A DNA stretch of 64,000 nucleotides, taken from positions 5,978,501-6,042,500 of the forward strand of contig BSBN01001017.1 of the NCBI GenBank assembly GCA_027924645.1. Direction: 5' to 3'. The DNA is from Cunninghamia lanceolata (lineage: Eukaryota; Streptophyta; Pinopsida; Cupressales; Cupressaceae). The notes under the pieces were generated by a model that made no database searches, was not told the origin of the DNA, and was given only the letters and a program-made list of their open reading frames with translations. The stretch's first letter is position 1, and each line of letters begins with the position of its first letter. Both the position numbers and the translations under genes were made by a program. Shown here one piece after another: positions 12,306 through 24,897 of this stretch.

Positions 12306-13879
12306 ATGATTGGCAAGAGCTAGTCGAGTGGAGGTGGGACTGAGGGGTGGGACTGAGGGGTTGTCCTGCTCTCTTTCTTCAGGGAGTATGTTGTAGTTGC
12401 GACGATTATATGACCCGAAGGGTCACGAGTCCTAAGTCTCTCTAACCTAGCACGAAGGTTGTTTTTTTGTTGAGAAGTCTTTGTCATTCTAGTCTCCTTT
12501 CTCAGTCCCTGAATACCTGTTGAATCAAGGGTTGTTGATCTCTAATCCGTTGTTGTTTTAATTATTTCCTTGTTTGTTCAAAATTTTGTTGTTGAATTGG
12601 ATGGGGAAAATTTTTCCCAATCTTGTTGAGGACGGATTTAATCCAATCTTCCGTAATTCCAAGACACATTGGCAATAGGGGAAGTATTGTTTTTCGTTGA
12701 ATGTGTGTTGTTTGAATTGATTTATACGTTGATGTTCGCCTTGTGATGTGATCGAGGGTTTTGTTCTCTAAGTTTCCTAATGTTTTTGTAATTTTCTTAT
12801 GTAATGTAATCTAAGATGTATGGAACTGATTTTTGATTCCGTTTTCCAAATTCAAATAAAAGATGTTGTCTAATTAACTAGGAATTGAAATATGTATGCA
12901 ACTATATGTATTTTTTTTATATGTAATCTACTCCTACTTTTTTGTGATTTTCATGGAACGATTTTGATTCTAATTAGAAGAAACTGAAATTGCAAGAATT
13001 GAAATGAACATAATCTAATGAATAAAATAAAGCTAGTCTAACTAAATCAAAGCAATGCTAATCTAATTGAATTAAAGAAAAACCTATCAAGAAAATAGTA
13101 ACACAATGATTACTTTCCCAAGATCCAAAGAGTGAGCTAATTACTATTTGAAAACATAAAAAACCTGGTATGACAAAGATGGCAACATCTGGCTTGAGCC
13201 CTCAGAAGTCCTTTTTCTGACAACCCTCTCTCTCCCTCTACAGTAGTGGGGTTCTCTTGGTGACAGAAATAAAGATGGGAGCAAAACAAATAGACTAGAA
13301 GCTATAGAAGCTTGGATAACAAATGGGCAAAAGAATGCCTACGAAGCACTATGGCTTGAAGCTTTGAGATGAAATGGGTATTAGAATGCTTATGAAGCGT
13401 AATGGCTTAGAGCTATGAAGCTAAATGCAAAAATTGAAAAGGCTCGTGAGGTCTTGCACGAGCATAAATGCTATGAAGACAAAGAAAAGAAAAGCAAAGC
13501 AAAGCATAAGCAACAATACTAAATTTTGCCTCCCCAAATGCATAGAGGAGGGGGGTATTTGTAGGTGTGAAGCATAACAATGGTGGAGATGAGTGGAGTG
13601 TTAACTCATTTGATTGAAGAGTTAACAGACTTGATTGGGCAATGAACTAGGTTTGATTGGGAGTGAACTAGCCTTGATAGGCTTTCATATAAGAAGAAAT
13701 AGACTTAGCATGAGATTGACTGGGAGATGAATATAATTGATTTAGAATTAGAATGGAGTGATTGGGAGTCTTGAGTTAGTCAGGAGGAGTTGATGATCAC
13801 TTAGGGAAGATGACTCACATAATCAAGGCTCAAATTAGAGCAAATTTGGGCCAGAACTAGAATAAATCATGCATGTTCA
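12306..13879. other. Unrecognised sequence with a short imperfect repeat
   Basis: No ORF or element ends are supported. Near 13,300-13,430 the pattern GAATGC-TACGAAGC-ATGGCTT recurs about every 60 bases. The region lies directly upstream of the GGGTCACC array and could be part of the same ancestral unit. Confidence 0.3.
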
Positions 13880-14170
13880 AAGATGATAGGGTCACCCCTA
13901 TCAAGAAGTGGGTTGCCCTTTCATCAAGGCAAGTCACCCCTAGATATCCTGCTTAAGTGGTAGGGTCACCCAAGGAGATCCTTCAGTGAAAGGGGGTGAT
14001 CCATAGAGGAAGTTTTATATGAGTGGCTTTTAGAGTGGAGAATGGTTTAGGAGATGTGAAAATAGTTTTTTCATCCCTAAATCAGCCATAGGGTATCAGG
14101 GTGGATCACCCCTTTCACCAAGGCAAGTCACCTCTAGAGATCCTAATTTAGCTCTAAGGTCACCTAGGGG
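13880..14170 (+). repeat. GGGTCACC motif array (first part)
   Basis: Variants of AGGGTCACCC, CAAGTCACC and GGTGATCC occur about eight times. The block at 14,098-14,165 (GATCACCCCTTTCACCAAGG, then CAAGTCACC and AAGGTCACC) closely matches 42,410-42,475. With the Copia and nested elements removed the two parts lie about 1 kb apart in the same orientation, ahead of the plus-strand PMD gene. Confidence 0.6.
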
Positions 14171-14419
14171 GAGGTACTACAATGATAGGGAGAATTTAGA
14201 AAGGAAGAAAGTGACAATAAAATTGAAGTTAGGGATGGAATTAGGAAGTAAATTAGATAATTCTAAAGGATCTAAATGATGAAAATACCCCTAGGGAAGA
14301 TGAATTTTCTCCTCTTGCGACTTGGATTGATGTGGTTATCGAGGCTAGAGAGAGACAAAAGTGTCTTGTCAAACTTTGTTTGGAAGACAAGCTTGAAGGT
14401 GTGCAAGACTATAGAAGGT

Positions 14420-14424
14420 TAGTC
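14420..14424. repeat. Target-site duplication TAGTC of the Copia element (left)
   Basis: TAGTC directly precedes the left LTR. The same five bases follow the right LTR at 21,687-21,691. Confidence 0.95.
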
Positions 14425-15822
14425 TGTTGAATGGCACAAGACAATTGAGAGGGGAGGGGTGAATCAATTGTATCAAAACTTTAACTTCTTTGAAACACAA
14501 TCAACTTCACAATCACTTAACTTATTTCCTTATTTTGTTATGAGCATTAAACATGAATAGCAGAATCAAAACATGAACACATGAACACCACATACACATG
14601 AACACTAGATTTTTTACATGGAAAACCCTAAACAAGGAAAAACCACGGTGAGTGTTAGCTCACAATATAAATGTAGTATCAATACCGAATATCAAATGGT
14701 GGCTCACTGCCAAAGGGCTCACTACCCAAGAGGATGGCTCACTGCCAAGGGTTGGATCATTGCTAGGGGTGGCTCATTGCTAAGGGTTGAACTGATTAAG
14801 TAGCATCTACACCATGCCTGAGTTCAGTTCCATTGAAGCGCAATAAGACTCCTCTGCTCTGCTGTGCTTTTACACTTCGCATCTTCGCACCCTCATCCCT
14901 CAAACACAAATTCATTACATGTATTTATACAATCCATCAACCTTGGAATGTACATCAAGGTCAGCATTACAATCATCAACCATTGGAACAATCTCCAAGG
15001 TCAGCATACATACATACACGAAATTAGGACTAGACCTAAACAAACTTGTGGACTAAATGAATAAAGGAGGAACACTTCATGCCTTAGCATAGACTCAATT
15101 ACATCTTCACATGCTATCACATGTTTCTTCAATTTAGGAAATTCATCCACAAAGAATGTTAATCATCTAGGTCGGCCAGATAGGTGCAATCATCAAGAAC
15201 ACTTGAACACACGCTTCCAAGATCTTCATTACAACTTGCGGATCAAACACACTCCTTCAATGCATTCAGGGGACATCCACAAACATCACAGAATCATTTG
15301 GAAACCAACAAAATCAATCACAGCAGATCTCAACCTATTTCATTTGAAGATGGAACAGAGACTGTTCTCAATCAGGCACTATCAAACTTTGCTAACTAGA
15401 AACTTATTTTTTACAGTTTCAAATCTCATATCCTTTGGAATGAAGATGACTAAGGACCTTGTAAGCTTAAGTCTAGAATCGCAAACCCAAACTCCAATAT
15501 GCAGAGAAATGCAAAGCAAAGCACTTTCTCCCTATCACTCAGCAAACCTTGCTAGACACAGTCTTCATACTGGTGAATAGAACTTTTTCTGCATAGCGAT
15601 CCAGACCACCAAATTCTGGATTTAGCATCTTCAAACACTTCTCTAAAACATATCCAAAGCTCATACTCCAGTCTTCAACATAGGAAATATGCAGAGCAAA
15701 ATACTCAGACAGTGTTCTTAAATCCATCAACAAACATCAATGCCATAAGATATAGTTGACATAAATGACAACACAGATATGTTGACATCAATGACAACAC
15801 CAATTAGTACATACTTGCAACA
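14425..15822 (-). repeat. Copia 3' LTR (left copy)
   Basis: Begins TGTTGAATGG and ends CTTGCAACA on the plus strand. It matches 20,313-21,686 throughout, apart from scattered substitutions, a minisatellite with a different copy number (14,698-14,790) and a small indel. Confidence 0.95.
14698..14790. repeat. GGCTCACTGCC minisatellite in the LTR
   Basis: About five units of 17-19 bp with core GGCTCA(C/T)TGC. The other LTR (20,584-20,640) has about three. The difference is largely offset by a 12-base insertion elsewhere in that LTR. Confidence 0.8.
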
Positions 15823-15834
15823 ATCTCCCCCTTT
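15823..15834 (-). other. Copia polypurine tract
   Basis: ATCTCCCCCTTT on the plus strand, so AAAGGGGGAGAT directly before the 3' LTR on the element strand. This is the expected place for plus-strand primer formation. The following 400 bases to 16,219 are the element's 3' untranslated region and have further CCCCCT tracts. Confidence 0.85.
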
Positions 15835-16219
15835 GTCATTGATGACAACATATTATGTGAAAAAAATGTTCCACCATCAAAACACAATTCTGCTTCAGGA
15901 CTCCCCCTTTCTTTTTATACTTCTGCACTCTTACTCCCCCTAAGTTTTTCACATGATTTCTCTCCCCCTTTGACATCAATGGCAAAGGGCTTCACATCTC
16001 TTCTACTGCACATACTTGCAGAATGCTGCTCTGATCAATTTGAAAGCATTCTTTACTCCCCCTGAATGTTACAATCTTCTCAAACCACTACCTATTCCCC
16101 CTGAGAGGTAGGCTCTGATATTAGTCCAAACGAGAAAATGTACTTTGAAGCACATTTGACTGATGCACCTCCTTATGCATCTAGTTCAAGGAGGGAGGGG
16201 CAATAACCCCTAATTTCTC

Positions 16220-17820
16220 CTAGAGATACTCAAATGTGTCTTTTGGAAGAGCCTTAGTGAATATATCAACTTGATCTTTTGTAGGCACATACTCAAGCTT
16301 TACCTCATTCTCTGCAACTTTCTCCCTCAAGAAGTGATACTTGATTGAAATGTGCTTTGTCTTAGAGTGCATCACTAGATTCTTTGAAATGTTTATGGCA
16401 CTTGTGTTGTCACAAAGAATAGGAATTGGTCCTTCAAACTCAACTTTGATATCCTTCAATGTCTGCTTCATCCAGAGCACCTGAGTGCAACATAATACTG
16501 CAACAATATATTCTTCTTCTATAGTAAACAAGGAAACTGATTCTTGTTTCTTACCATGCCAAGACACTGCTCTCTCTCCAAAGAAGAATGCACCTCCACT
16601 TGTGTTTTTCCTGTCATCAACACATCCAGCCCAATCTACATCTATGTAGGCACTCAAAGCAAAATCATTGTTCTTAGGATACCACAATCCATGATCAGGA
16701 GTGCCCTTCAAATACCTAAATATCCTTTTAACTACCATCACATGTGATTCTCTAGGATCTAATTGAAATCTGGCCACAAGATAGACTGCATGCATAATAT
16801 CTAGTCTAGTAGTAGTTAGGTAAAGAAGTCCTCCAATCATTGATTTGTACTTGCTTTGATCAGCCTTGGGAGATTCATCATTCTTGCTCAGTTTACAACC
16901 GATAGCCATAGGAGTGCATACCAGTTTGGATTCCTCCATTCCAAACTTCTTCAACAATTTCTTGACATATTTTGATTGATAAATGAAAATATTTGTCTGT
17001 CTGATTGATTTGCAGTCCAAGGAAGAAATTCATCTCACCACATAGACATCTCAAACTCTTGTTGCATCTCATTTGCAAAATTCTTGCACATCTCTTCATT
17101 TCCTCCAAATATGATATCCTCTACATAAACTTCAATAATCAAGATTTGATCATTACTTACCTTGATATACAAATTGCTATTTGTAGACCCTTTATTGAAA
17201 CCTTGCTGCAGTAGATACTTATCTAGTCTTGTATACCAAGCTCTAGGAGCTTGCTTCAAACCATACAAGGCCTTCTTCAATTTACACACCATGTATGGTT
17301 TATTTGATAACTGGAACCCATCTGGTTGCTCTATGTAGACCTCTTCTTCTAGCTCACCATTCAGGAAAGCAAATTTCACATCCATCTAATATACTTTGAA
17401 GTCTTTGTGTGCTGCAAATGCCAAAAATAGTCTGATAGCCTCCATTCTTGCCACCGGAGCATAGGTCTCTTCATAATCAATTCCTTTAACTTGGGAGTAG
17501 CCTTTACACACAAGTCTTGCCTTGTTTCTCACAACTTCTTCAACTTCATTCAGTTTGTTCCAGAAAACCTATTTTGTTCCAATCACATTCTTGTTTGTTG
17601 GTCTAGGGACAAGTTCCCAAGTCTTGTTCTTCTCAATCTGTTGTAGTTCTTCATTCATTGCCTTGACCCAATGCTCACCATTGCATGCTTCATTAACAGT
17701 TTTAGGTTCCACTTTTGACAGCAAACAGAGATTTACTTGTTCTTCTGCAATCCTATTTCTTGTCATCACACCTTTCCTCTCATCACCAATAATCTGATCT
17801 TCAGAATGATCTCTTTGCAC
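16220..17820 (-). pseudogene. Copia reverse transcriptase and RNase H (broken)
   Basis: The RT runs from about 17,820 to 17,000 and the RNase H to 16,220. Recognisable blocks are [50 protein letters not shown], then the Copia RNase H region ending in ILCDNTSAINISKN and SKTKHISIKYHFLRE. The active-site box reads YVED, so the second Asp of the usual YVDD is Glu. Stops occur near 17,567 and 17,386, and the frame changes near 17,035 and again near 17,000. It is the last coding part of the polyprotein. Confidence 0.9.
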
Positions 17821-17910
17821 ATACCTTGGAATTTTAGGAGTTCTTACCGGAGCCTCAGCTTGAGTTTCTTCTTCTTCTTCCGGAGCTTGTTCTTCAGTCT
17901 GAACTTCCTT

Positions 17911-18819
17911 TTATTTTCTTTTTCCAACCTTTTCTATATCAGCAGGTTCATCTGACTCATATCCATTTGGTTGAAGGTCTTCATCTACCTTCACACTTGC
18001 ACTTTCAATGACCTTTCTCAGTCTTTTGTTATAGCACTGGTAAGCCTTGCTCTTAGTGGAGTATCCAAGGAATATGCCTTCATCACATCTGGCATCAAAC
18101 TTCCCTAATTCTTCATTTCTTCTAATGTAGCATCTACTTCCAAAAACTTTGAAGTATTTGATAGTGGGGGCTCTACCATACCATAGTTCATAAGGTGTCT
18201 TTATTTCTTCTGCTCTGACTTGCACTCTATTATGAATGTAGATAGCAGTATGTATTGCTTCTTTCCAGTACACTTCCGGTAGGTTTGCTTCCTTGATCAT
18301 TGCTCTGGCAACTTCTTGAATAGTTCCATTCTTCCTTTCAATCACTCCATTTTGTTGAGGAGTCTTGGGAGCAGACAAATGTCTTTTTATTCCATGTTCT
18401 TCACAAAAAGTATTGAACTCATTTGAGGTGAACTCTCCACCTCTGTCAGACCTTAAGCATTTGATTCTTAAATCCAATTCATTTTCAACCATAGCTTTGA
18501 ATGCCTTGAACTTATCTAAAGCTTTTGTCTTTTCTCTAAGGAAAGTAACCCAAGTCATTCTTAAAAAATCGTTAATAAGGAGCATAAAATACCTTTCACC
18601 TTGCAGACTTTTGGTTCTTGTGCGACCACACAGGTCTATATGCACCAGCTCCAACAAACTGGTAGAGGATTGTTCTTTGCTTTTGAAAGTGGTCTTTGTC
18701 ATCTTTCCAAACTGGCATTCTTTGCATATCACATTGGCAGGCTTCACAATCTTAGGTAGATCTCTTACAACTTGAATAATGCTTATTCTTACCAGATTAT
18801 TGAAATTTATGTGACACAT
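17911..18819 (-). pseudogene. Copia integrase (core open, one active-site change)
   Basis: A 302-codon open frame. It starts in the GAG-pre-integrase/zinc region (HINFNN, then CKECQFGK) and holds the core: LINDFLRMTWVTFL, CLRSDRGGEF and PQQNGVIERKN. The middle Asp and the final Glu of the DDE triad are present. The position usually held by the first Asp reads Asn (LINDF). The frame continues into the conserved GYSTKSKAYQCYN block. A stop near 18,833 separates it from the zinc-region start. Confidence 0.9.
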
Positions 18820-19021
18820 TCTCCTATGCCATAGCTAACTTTCATCTAACTTAGCCAACAAACAACAATTTTCAACACCTTTTAAGTGATAGACATTACC
18901 ATGTGTCTTCTTACCAGTAGCAATTAAGGTTCTGGAGCTATTCTGTATCTTACACCATTGTCCTTGAACACAAGATTATAACCTTTATCACACATTTGTC
19001 CAACACTTAGTAGATTATGCT

Positions 19022-19384
19022 TCAGGCCCTTGACATAAAGAACATCATCTGTATTATGCTTGCCATCAAAAGTAATAGATCCTTTTCCACAATCTTACTA
19101 GCTGCATCATCACCAAACCTAACAAGTCCTCCATCATACTTTTCAAACTTAACTAACTTACTCTTGTCTCCTGTCATGCAGTTTGAGCATCCACTGTCAA
19201 TGATCCATTCATCTTCCTTTTTAGCACGGAATGCAGACAACTCACCTGGACTTTCTTCCTTCACACAGCTTGCAAGATTAGCAGAAACATGTTCTTCTCT
19301 AAGTGCAATAAACAAGCATTCACTACTATTGCCATCATCATAATTAGATTCATCATCACTTACACCTTCATCATCTCTAACATA
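19022..19384 (-). pseudogene. Copia protease
   Basis: WIIDSGCSNCMTG (about 19,160-19,210) is the Copia aspartic protease active site, with DSG intact. It shares a frame with gag but is separated from it by a TAA at 19,385-19,387. A frame change before 18,820 cuts it from integrase. The stretch 18,820-19,021 is the damaged protease-integrase junction. Confidence 0.85.
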
Positions 19385-20254
19385 TTAACTCTTTCTTACC
19401 ATCTTTCCTTTTCTTTCATTGATCTTCAAGTCTCTGTCAGGACATCTTGAAGCATAATGACCAATTTTACCACAACTGAAGCATTTGAAAGGTAACTTAC
19501 CTTTGAATTTTCCTTTGCTGCCCCTCTTGATTTTGCTTGCAAATTTGGCTTCTAGCTCTGCAAAGTATTCATCATCTGATTCCACAGCATATTTCTCTAA
19601 TCTAGCAGTCTTAGTTGCTTCCTTGGCCTTGAAAGCAGTTTCAGTTTTTACCAGGCCATCAGTAGCACCAAATTCCCTTATTTCAAAGGCAGTTAGTTTA
19701 CCAAGTAACTGATCTTTTGTAAGCTTGCCCATTTCCAACAACTCTTCAATGGAAGATACCTTGTGACCATAAGATTTGGGTAGATTTCTGAGTATCTTAT
19801 CTATAACAACCTCATCCTTTAGTTCTCCACCAAGACTTTTGATGCTGCTAACAACTTCATCAATCTTTTGTAAGTAAATTGTTATGTTCTCATCTTCACT
19901 CATTCGCATGGTTTCATATGTGGTCTTCAAATTCTGCAACTCGGCCTTCTTGACAGATGCATCACCTTCATAGATTTTATTCAGTTTGTCCCAAATCTCA
20001 TAAGCAATTCCTAGATTTATAACTTTTGCCATTTCAGTGTTAGACAGGGCATTTAATAGAGCATTTTTAGCTTTGTGATTGTCCTCAAACATTTTAATAT
20101 CTTCTTCAGAATCCAAATCTTTAGGAACTGTGTATTTACTCTTAACCACTGCCCAAATATTATAACCAAGAGAAATGAGATAACTTTGCATTCGTACCTT
20201 CCAGTAGGCATAGTCAAATCCATCAAACTGAGGAATGTCTTTCCTGTGTGCCAT
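19385..20254 (-). CDS. Copia gag, open frame, 289 codons
   Basis: Starts MAHRKDIPQFDGFDYAYW, close to the N-terminus usual in Copia gag (short lead, then F-x-G-x-x-Y-x-x-W). The capsid region has YEIWDKLNKIYEG and LKTTYETMRMSEDENI. A CCHC zinc knuckle sits at residues 258-271 (CFSCGKIGHYASRC). The ATG is 47 bases from the primer site, a normal distance. The gag itself is intact; the break comes only at its end, where a TAA falls before the protease. Confidence 0.9.
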   Translation of the reverse strand: MAHRKDIPQFDGFDYAYWKVRMQSYLISLGYNIWAVVKSKYTVPKDLDSEEDIKMFEDNHKAKNALLNALSNTEMAKVINLGIAYEIWDKLNKIYEGDASVKKAELQNLKTTYETMRMSEDENITIYLQKIDEVVSSIKSLGGELKDEVVIDKILRNLPKSYGHKVSSIEELLEMGKLTKDQLLGKLTAFEIREFGATDGLVKTETAFKAKEATKTARLEKYAVESDDEYFAELEAKFASKIKRGSKGKFKGKLPFKCFSCGKIGHYASRCPDRDLKINERKGKMVRKS

Positions 20255-20300
20255 CTTGGATCTACCTTAAGCTGTTAGGGTTTCTTTAAAGGAACTTCAC

Positions 20301-20310
20301 TTTGATACCA
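20301..20310 (-). other. Copia primer-binding site
   Basis: TTTGATACCA on the plus strand reads TGGTATCAAA on the element strand, two bases inside the 5' LTR. It fits the 3' end of initiator tRNA-Met, the usual primer in plant Copia, with a mismatch near its end. Confidence 0.85.
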
Positions 20311-20312
20311 AT

Positions 20313-21686
20313 TGTTGAATGGCACAAGACAACTGAGAGGGGGGGTGAATCAATTGTATCAAAACTTTAACTTCTTTGAGCCACAATCAATTTCACAATC
20401 ACTTAACTTATTTCCTTATTCTATTATGAGTATTAAACATGAATAGCATAATCAAAACATGAACACATCAACACCACATACACATGAACACCAGATTTTT
20501 TACGTGAAAAACCCTAAATAGGGAAAAACCACGGTGAGTGTTAGCTCACAATATAAATGTAGTAACAATATCGAATATCAAATGGTGGCTCACTACTGGG
20601 GGTGGCTCACTGCTAGGGGTGGCTCACTACCAAGGGTTAAATTGATTAAGTAACATCTACACCATGCCCGAGTTCAGTTTCATTGAAGCACAATAAGACT
20701 CCTTTGCTCTACTCTGCTTTTACACTTCACACTTATCTTCGCATCTTTGCACCCTCATCCCTCAAACATGAATTCATTACATGTATTTATACAATTCATC
20801 AACCTTGGAATGTACATCAAGGTCGACATTACAATCATCAACCATTGGAACAATCTCCAAGGTTGGCATACATACATACATCAAATTAGGACTAGACCTA
20901 AACAAATTTGTGGACTAAATGAATAAAGGAGGAACACTTCACACCTTAGCATGGACTCAATTACATCTTCACACGCTATCACATGTTTCTTCAATTCAGG
21001 AAATTTATTCGCAAAGAGTGTTAATCATCTAGGTCGGCCAGATAGGTACAATCATCAAGAACACTTGAACACACGCTTCCAAGATCTTGATGTTACAGCT
21101 CATAGATCAAACACACACCTTCAATGCATTCAAGGGACATCCACGAACATCACCGAATAATTTGGAAACCATCAAAATCAATTGCAATAGATCTCAACCT
21201 ATTTCATTTGAAGATGAAACACAAACTGTTCTCAATTAGGCATTGTCAAACTCTGCTAACTAGAAACTTATTTTCCAGAGCTTCAAATCTCATATCATTT
21301 GGAATGAAGATGACTAAGGACCTTGTAAGCTTAAGTCTAGAACCACAAACCCAAACTCCATTTTGCAGAGAAATGCGGAGTAAAACACTTTCTCCTTGTC
21401 ACTCAACAAACCTTGCCAGACACAGTCTTCATACTAGTGAATAGAACTTTTTCTGCACAGTGATCCGGACCACCAAATTATGGATTTAGCATCTTCAAAC
21501 ACTTCTCTAAAACATATCCAAAGCTCATACTCTGGTCTTCAACACATGAAATATGTGGAGCAAAATACTCATACAGTGTTCTTCAATCCATCAACAAACA
21601 TCAATGCCATAAGATATAGTTGACACAAATGACAACACAAATATGTTGACATCAATAACAACACCAATTAGCACATACTTGCAACA
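20313..21686 (-). repeat. Copia 5' LTR (right copy)
   Basis: Begins TGTTGAATGG and ends CTTGCAACA. It is followed by the TSD TAGTC at 21,687-21,691. It differs from the left copy at a few percent of positions by eye. Confidence 0.95.
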
Positions 21687-21691
21687 TAGTC

Positions 21692-21970
21692 TAGAGGTTA
21701 GGAAAACACAAACAAAATGAAAAATAAACCAAGACACGTCACCAAGAGGAACTCTACTGAGAGGTGTATATATATTCACACTTACATGTACGTGATTAGT
21801 ACTATAGCTCATCCTCGGACTGCCATGTAGACCTGTGCATCTTTTTCATACTTGCATATTTGCTCTCTTGGGGATGGTAGTCTACATGAAAGGTAGGTAC
21901 TGTTCCTGAACTAGGATATTACCTGTTGTCGATGTCCCACATTTGTACCTGCAATAACCATTGTTAGTTC
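21692..21970. other. Remnant of the pre-insertion sequence
   Basis: A 279-base piece of the ancestral locus between the Copia element and the next element. By position it lies within the leader of the plus-strand PMD gene. Confidence 0.5.
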
Positions 21971-22474
21971 TGTTGGAATTGCCAAGGATATTCGACAACA
22001 CTTGAATCACTCTCACAATATTGGAAATCGACAAATAGAGATAAGAAATCGATGATATTGATGAACCTAATTGAGCATAACTTATATAGATCTCACTTAC
22101 TAATTTACATGAGAATGCCTCATTATATAGGCATGGAAGAGGCAATCCACCTTGCACATGGATTGACAAGTGCCTCGTGATGTGGAACATGCATGAAAAC
22201 AAGTGACCTTTAAGGTGTCAATCTTTGGATCACTTAGACTATGCAAACCAACAACCTTGTGTGACAAGTGTTGGATGACCACAAAGTATCTTTTGAGGTG
22301 AGATGGAAAGTCTTCCAACCTCAAAAGGTATGCACATGAGGTTTACCAAACAACTAGGTAACCTCTAACCTCTAAAAGGTTGCACATTTAGTTAGACAAG
22401 ATGTTGTCTAACCTCATCAACCTTAGAAAAACACTTAAGCTATAGTGAATAGATAAATTTTATTCACTCTAACA
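21971..22474 (-). repeat. 3' LTR of the small element (left copy)
   Basis: 504 bp, more than 90 percent like 41,392-41,886 by eye. On the minus strand it begins TGTTAGAGTG directly after the purine tract CTTAAGGGGGG (plus strand CCCCCCTTAAG at 22,475-22,485). Confidence 0.92.
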
Positions 22475-23858
22475 CCCCCCTTAAGTGATACTTTGGGTGA
22501 TCACAAAAGTGCAAGAGATACATAAATATGGGTCCCAGCTACTACGCCATGTTAGGTACCCATGTACAAAATTTCTCATAAAGTGGAGTGAAGGAGAAAA
22601 CCCTGAGGGAACAAAACTCCTCTCCAAAAGGAGAAACAAAATGCATAAAAAGCAAACAAGTGAAGGACTTATATCATTACCCCCCCAGGACAACTTCTAT
22701 CTCATGTGTACTTTAAATTTCCCCAAAATAGGAGATACAAAGAGAGACTTGGGAGCCCCCCATTAGATATGCTTAGTGTGTGTAGATGCTCGATGAAGTA
22801 TGCTGAATAGAATCCACGAACACTAAACTACATTTATCCCCTTAGGAAGAAATCAAACCACAGAGGTGTGCAAGTAATTTTCCCATTCCAGATAGGAACA
22901 TATAGGAAGAAGTATGAAGGCCTCTAAATTCTGCATAGGATTCAAAGACTCAGATGATGCCCATGATGTCTTCAGAGGATGCTCGAGGATCTCCAAGCCA
23001 ATGCTGACATGTGACAAATGCTGAGATTTAGGAACAAGGACCATAGATGTATGGTGATAGCTGGACCTAGAAGAATTTGATACTACTGTGGAGGATGTCA
23101 AAATACATGATGACAGAGTCAAATATGTGGACTCATAAATATCTACAGAATTTGTCACGATAGAAGCGGATGTAGGCGGAGGAAGAGCACTCGTATCTGA
23201 AGAAGACAAGGTAGATGCAACTTCACCAAAGCTTTCATCAAAAAGAAGACAAATGTCCTCAATGATGTCTCCCAAATCTGCATCCCAATGAGGCAGATCT
23301 GGAAAGACAAGATCAATGTCCTGGTGCAATGAATCAATGTCCTGGTGCAATGAATCAATGGAAGCCATGGTGATATGAACTCAAGATTCAGATGTAGCAA
23401 TAGGTGTTTGGGGTTTTGCAATGTGATAGAGGAGTTTGAAAGCAACATGTGAAAAATAAGAACACATTGTGTCACCATGTTTGTTTCCATAATAGGTACA
23501 TTTTTAGTTAGTATATGGAGTATCTAAAACAACATACATGATCAAATGCTACTATTGACCCCCTTGAAATTATGAGATTTTCCCCCTGAGTAGGTGACCC
23601 CCCAAATTTTTGGCACTTTATAACTTAGTGTGTTTTACAAAATAAATATGACTAATGCATGGGAAATTGAAAAAAATGCACTTTTGCAAAAAACGGTGCT
23701 CAATTCCGAGCTACCGAGCAAAATTTATTACAATAACAAATTCCCGTAAAACAAACCTATTTTAAAAAACTGCACTTGAAGAAGCAAAAAAATGCCTATA
23801 ACCCTAAGTGCACCTAGCCTTCCAACTACTCGTTGGAATTGACAAGAAATGAAGATTA
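22475..23858 (-). pseudogene. 3' half of the small element with a 171-codon ORF
   Basis: An ORF at 23,368-22,853 (minus) starts MASIDSLHQDIDSLHQDID. Its first residues contain a perfect 21-base tandem duplication (23,311-23,352). It then has an acidic stretch, a Ser/Thr-rich middle and no family that I recognise. It could be the end of a gag-like protein or a chance ORF. The region 22,486-22,852 is 3' untranslated; the part above 23,369 is AT-rich and non-coding as read. Confidence 0.4.
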
Positions 23859-23863
23859 CAAAG
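23859..23863. repeat. TSD CAAAG of the Tat element (left)
   Basis: CAAAG directly precedes the 5' LTR. An exact copy follows the 3' LTR at 40,018-40,022. Confidence 0.95.
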
Positions 23864-24893
23864 TGTATACACCTAAAAATGACATGACTCTACCTAAATA
23901 AATATTTTAAATATTTATTTCATCTTCATATTCCTCTATCAATAAATAAATAAATCAATTTATTTATTTGATTCATTCTCTCCCATTAATTGAATAAATT
24001 ACATTTATTTAATTAATTTCATCTATATCAACTTTATTCTTCTAAATAATTAAATAATTTTAATTATTTAATTAAATCATTCATTCTTCCAAATTTAAAT
24101 AAATTACAAATTTATTTAAATTAAATCTTAATCCCCAAAAATAAAATATAATTAAATATTTTATTTATTCTTCCAAATCATGTGCAAGTAATTAAATAAA
24201 TTTATTTATTTAATTATGCTTTCTTATCTTCTAAAAAATCTTCAAAATCTTCTAAAAATAAATTCTTCTTGTCATGCAAAAGCAAAAGCTGAGTTAACTG
24301 ATTTAAAGCTATCAACAAAACTCTTAAATTAGAAAAATATATTCTAAATTAAGAAATAAAAACTCATCCTCATCAAGAAAGTAGTTAACTCAACAAAGCA
24401 TCTTTTTGAATGACACATGTCCTCCTTCTATTCACGCACGTTCTCTCGAACATCCTATACCATTGATCTTCTTATTTCTTCTATGCCATTGATCTTCTCT
24501 CACACAATCCTATAAATACCCCTCTATCCTTCCATTTCAAATCATCAAGCTTTCAAATAAACTTATGCTGCAGAATCCATAGCGCGCCATTGGCACCCCC
24601 ACTATCACATCTTTCATTAGTCATTTCATGTTGTGTTGAAGCTCACCTTCAACACTACAAGTATCCAAGCCATTTCTCTTTTGCCATCTTGAGGAATTAA
24701 AGCAAGGAAGCAAGCTTCTGGAGGGTTGCATTCATCATTGAAGATCAAATGGGAATAGGCGAACAATGGAAATCGCAAGGTAAGAAAGGTTGTAAGTATC
24801 ACTCTTATTCTAAAAGCTTTTGTTATTTGCACATTCCATTGATGTTTTTTAGTTTTTGTAATTCATTTTATTCATTCCATTTTTCCCATTACA
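23864..24893 (+). repeat. Tat element 5' LTR
   Basis: Starts TGTATACACC and ends CCCATTACA. Its first third (23,890-24,220) is a run of AT-rich palindromes. It matches the 3' LTR closely, with scattered substitutions and small indels. Confidence 0.95.
24511..24518 (+). promoter_or_regulatory. LTR TATA box
   Basis: TATAAATA is followed by a CCCCTCTATCC stretch. The same box is in the 3' LTR at 39,636-39,643. Transcription would be expected to start about 30 bases downstream, near 24,545. Confidence 0.8.
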
Positions 24894-24897
24894 TTTC

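Larger units (their letters stand above)
14425..21686 (-). mobile_element. Complete Copia-type LTR retrotransposon, minus strand
   Basis: The element is 7,262 bp long. LTRs of 1,398 and 1,374 bp end in TG...CA and are flanked by TAGTC on both sides. Reading the minus strand, the order is 5' LTR (right copy), primer site, gag, protease, integrase, reverse transcriptase, RNase H, purine tract, 3' LTR (left copy). Integrase before RT defines Copia. The coding part is broken by stops and frameshifts, so it is not autonomous now. It was inserted into the sequence that also carries the GGGTCACC array. Confidence 0.95.

Noticed and set aside
18365..18775. Plus-strand ORF of 136 codons
   Set aside because: Shadow of the Copia integrase on the other strand; no features of its own.
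22485..22766. Plus-strand ORF of 93 codons
   Set aside because: Lies in the 3' untranslated part of the small minus-strand element; no family features.
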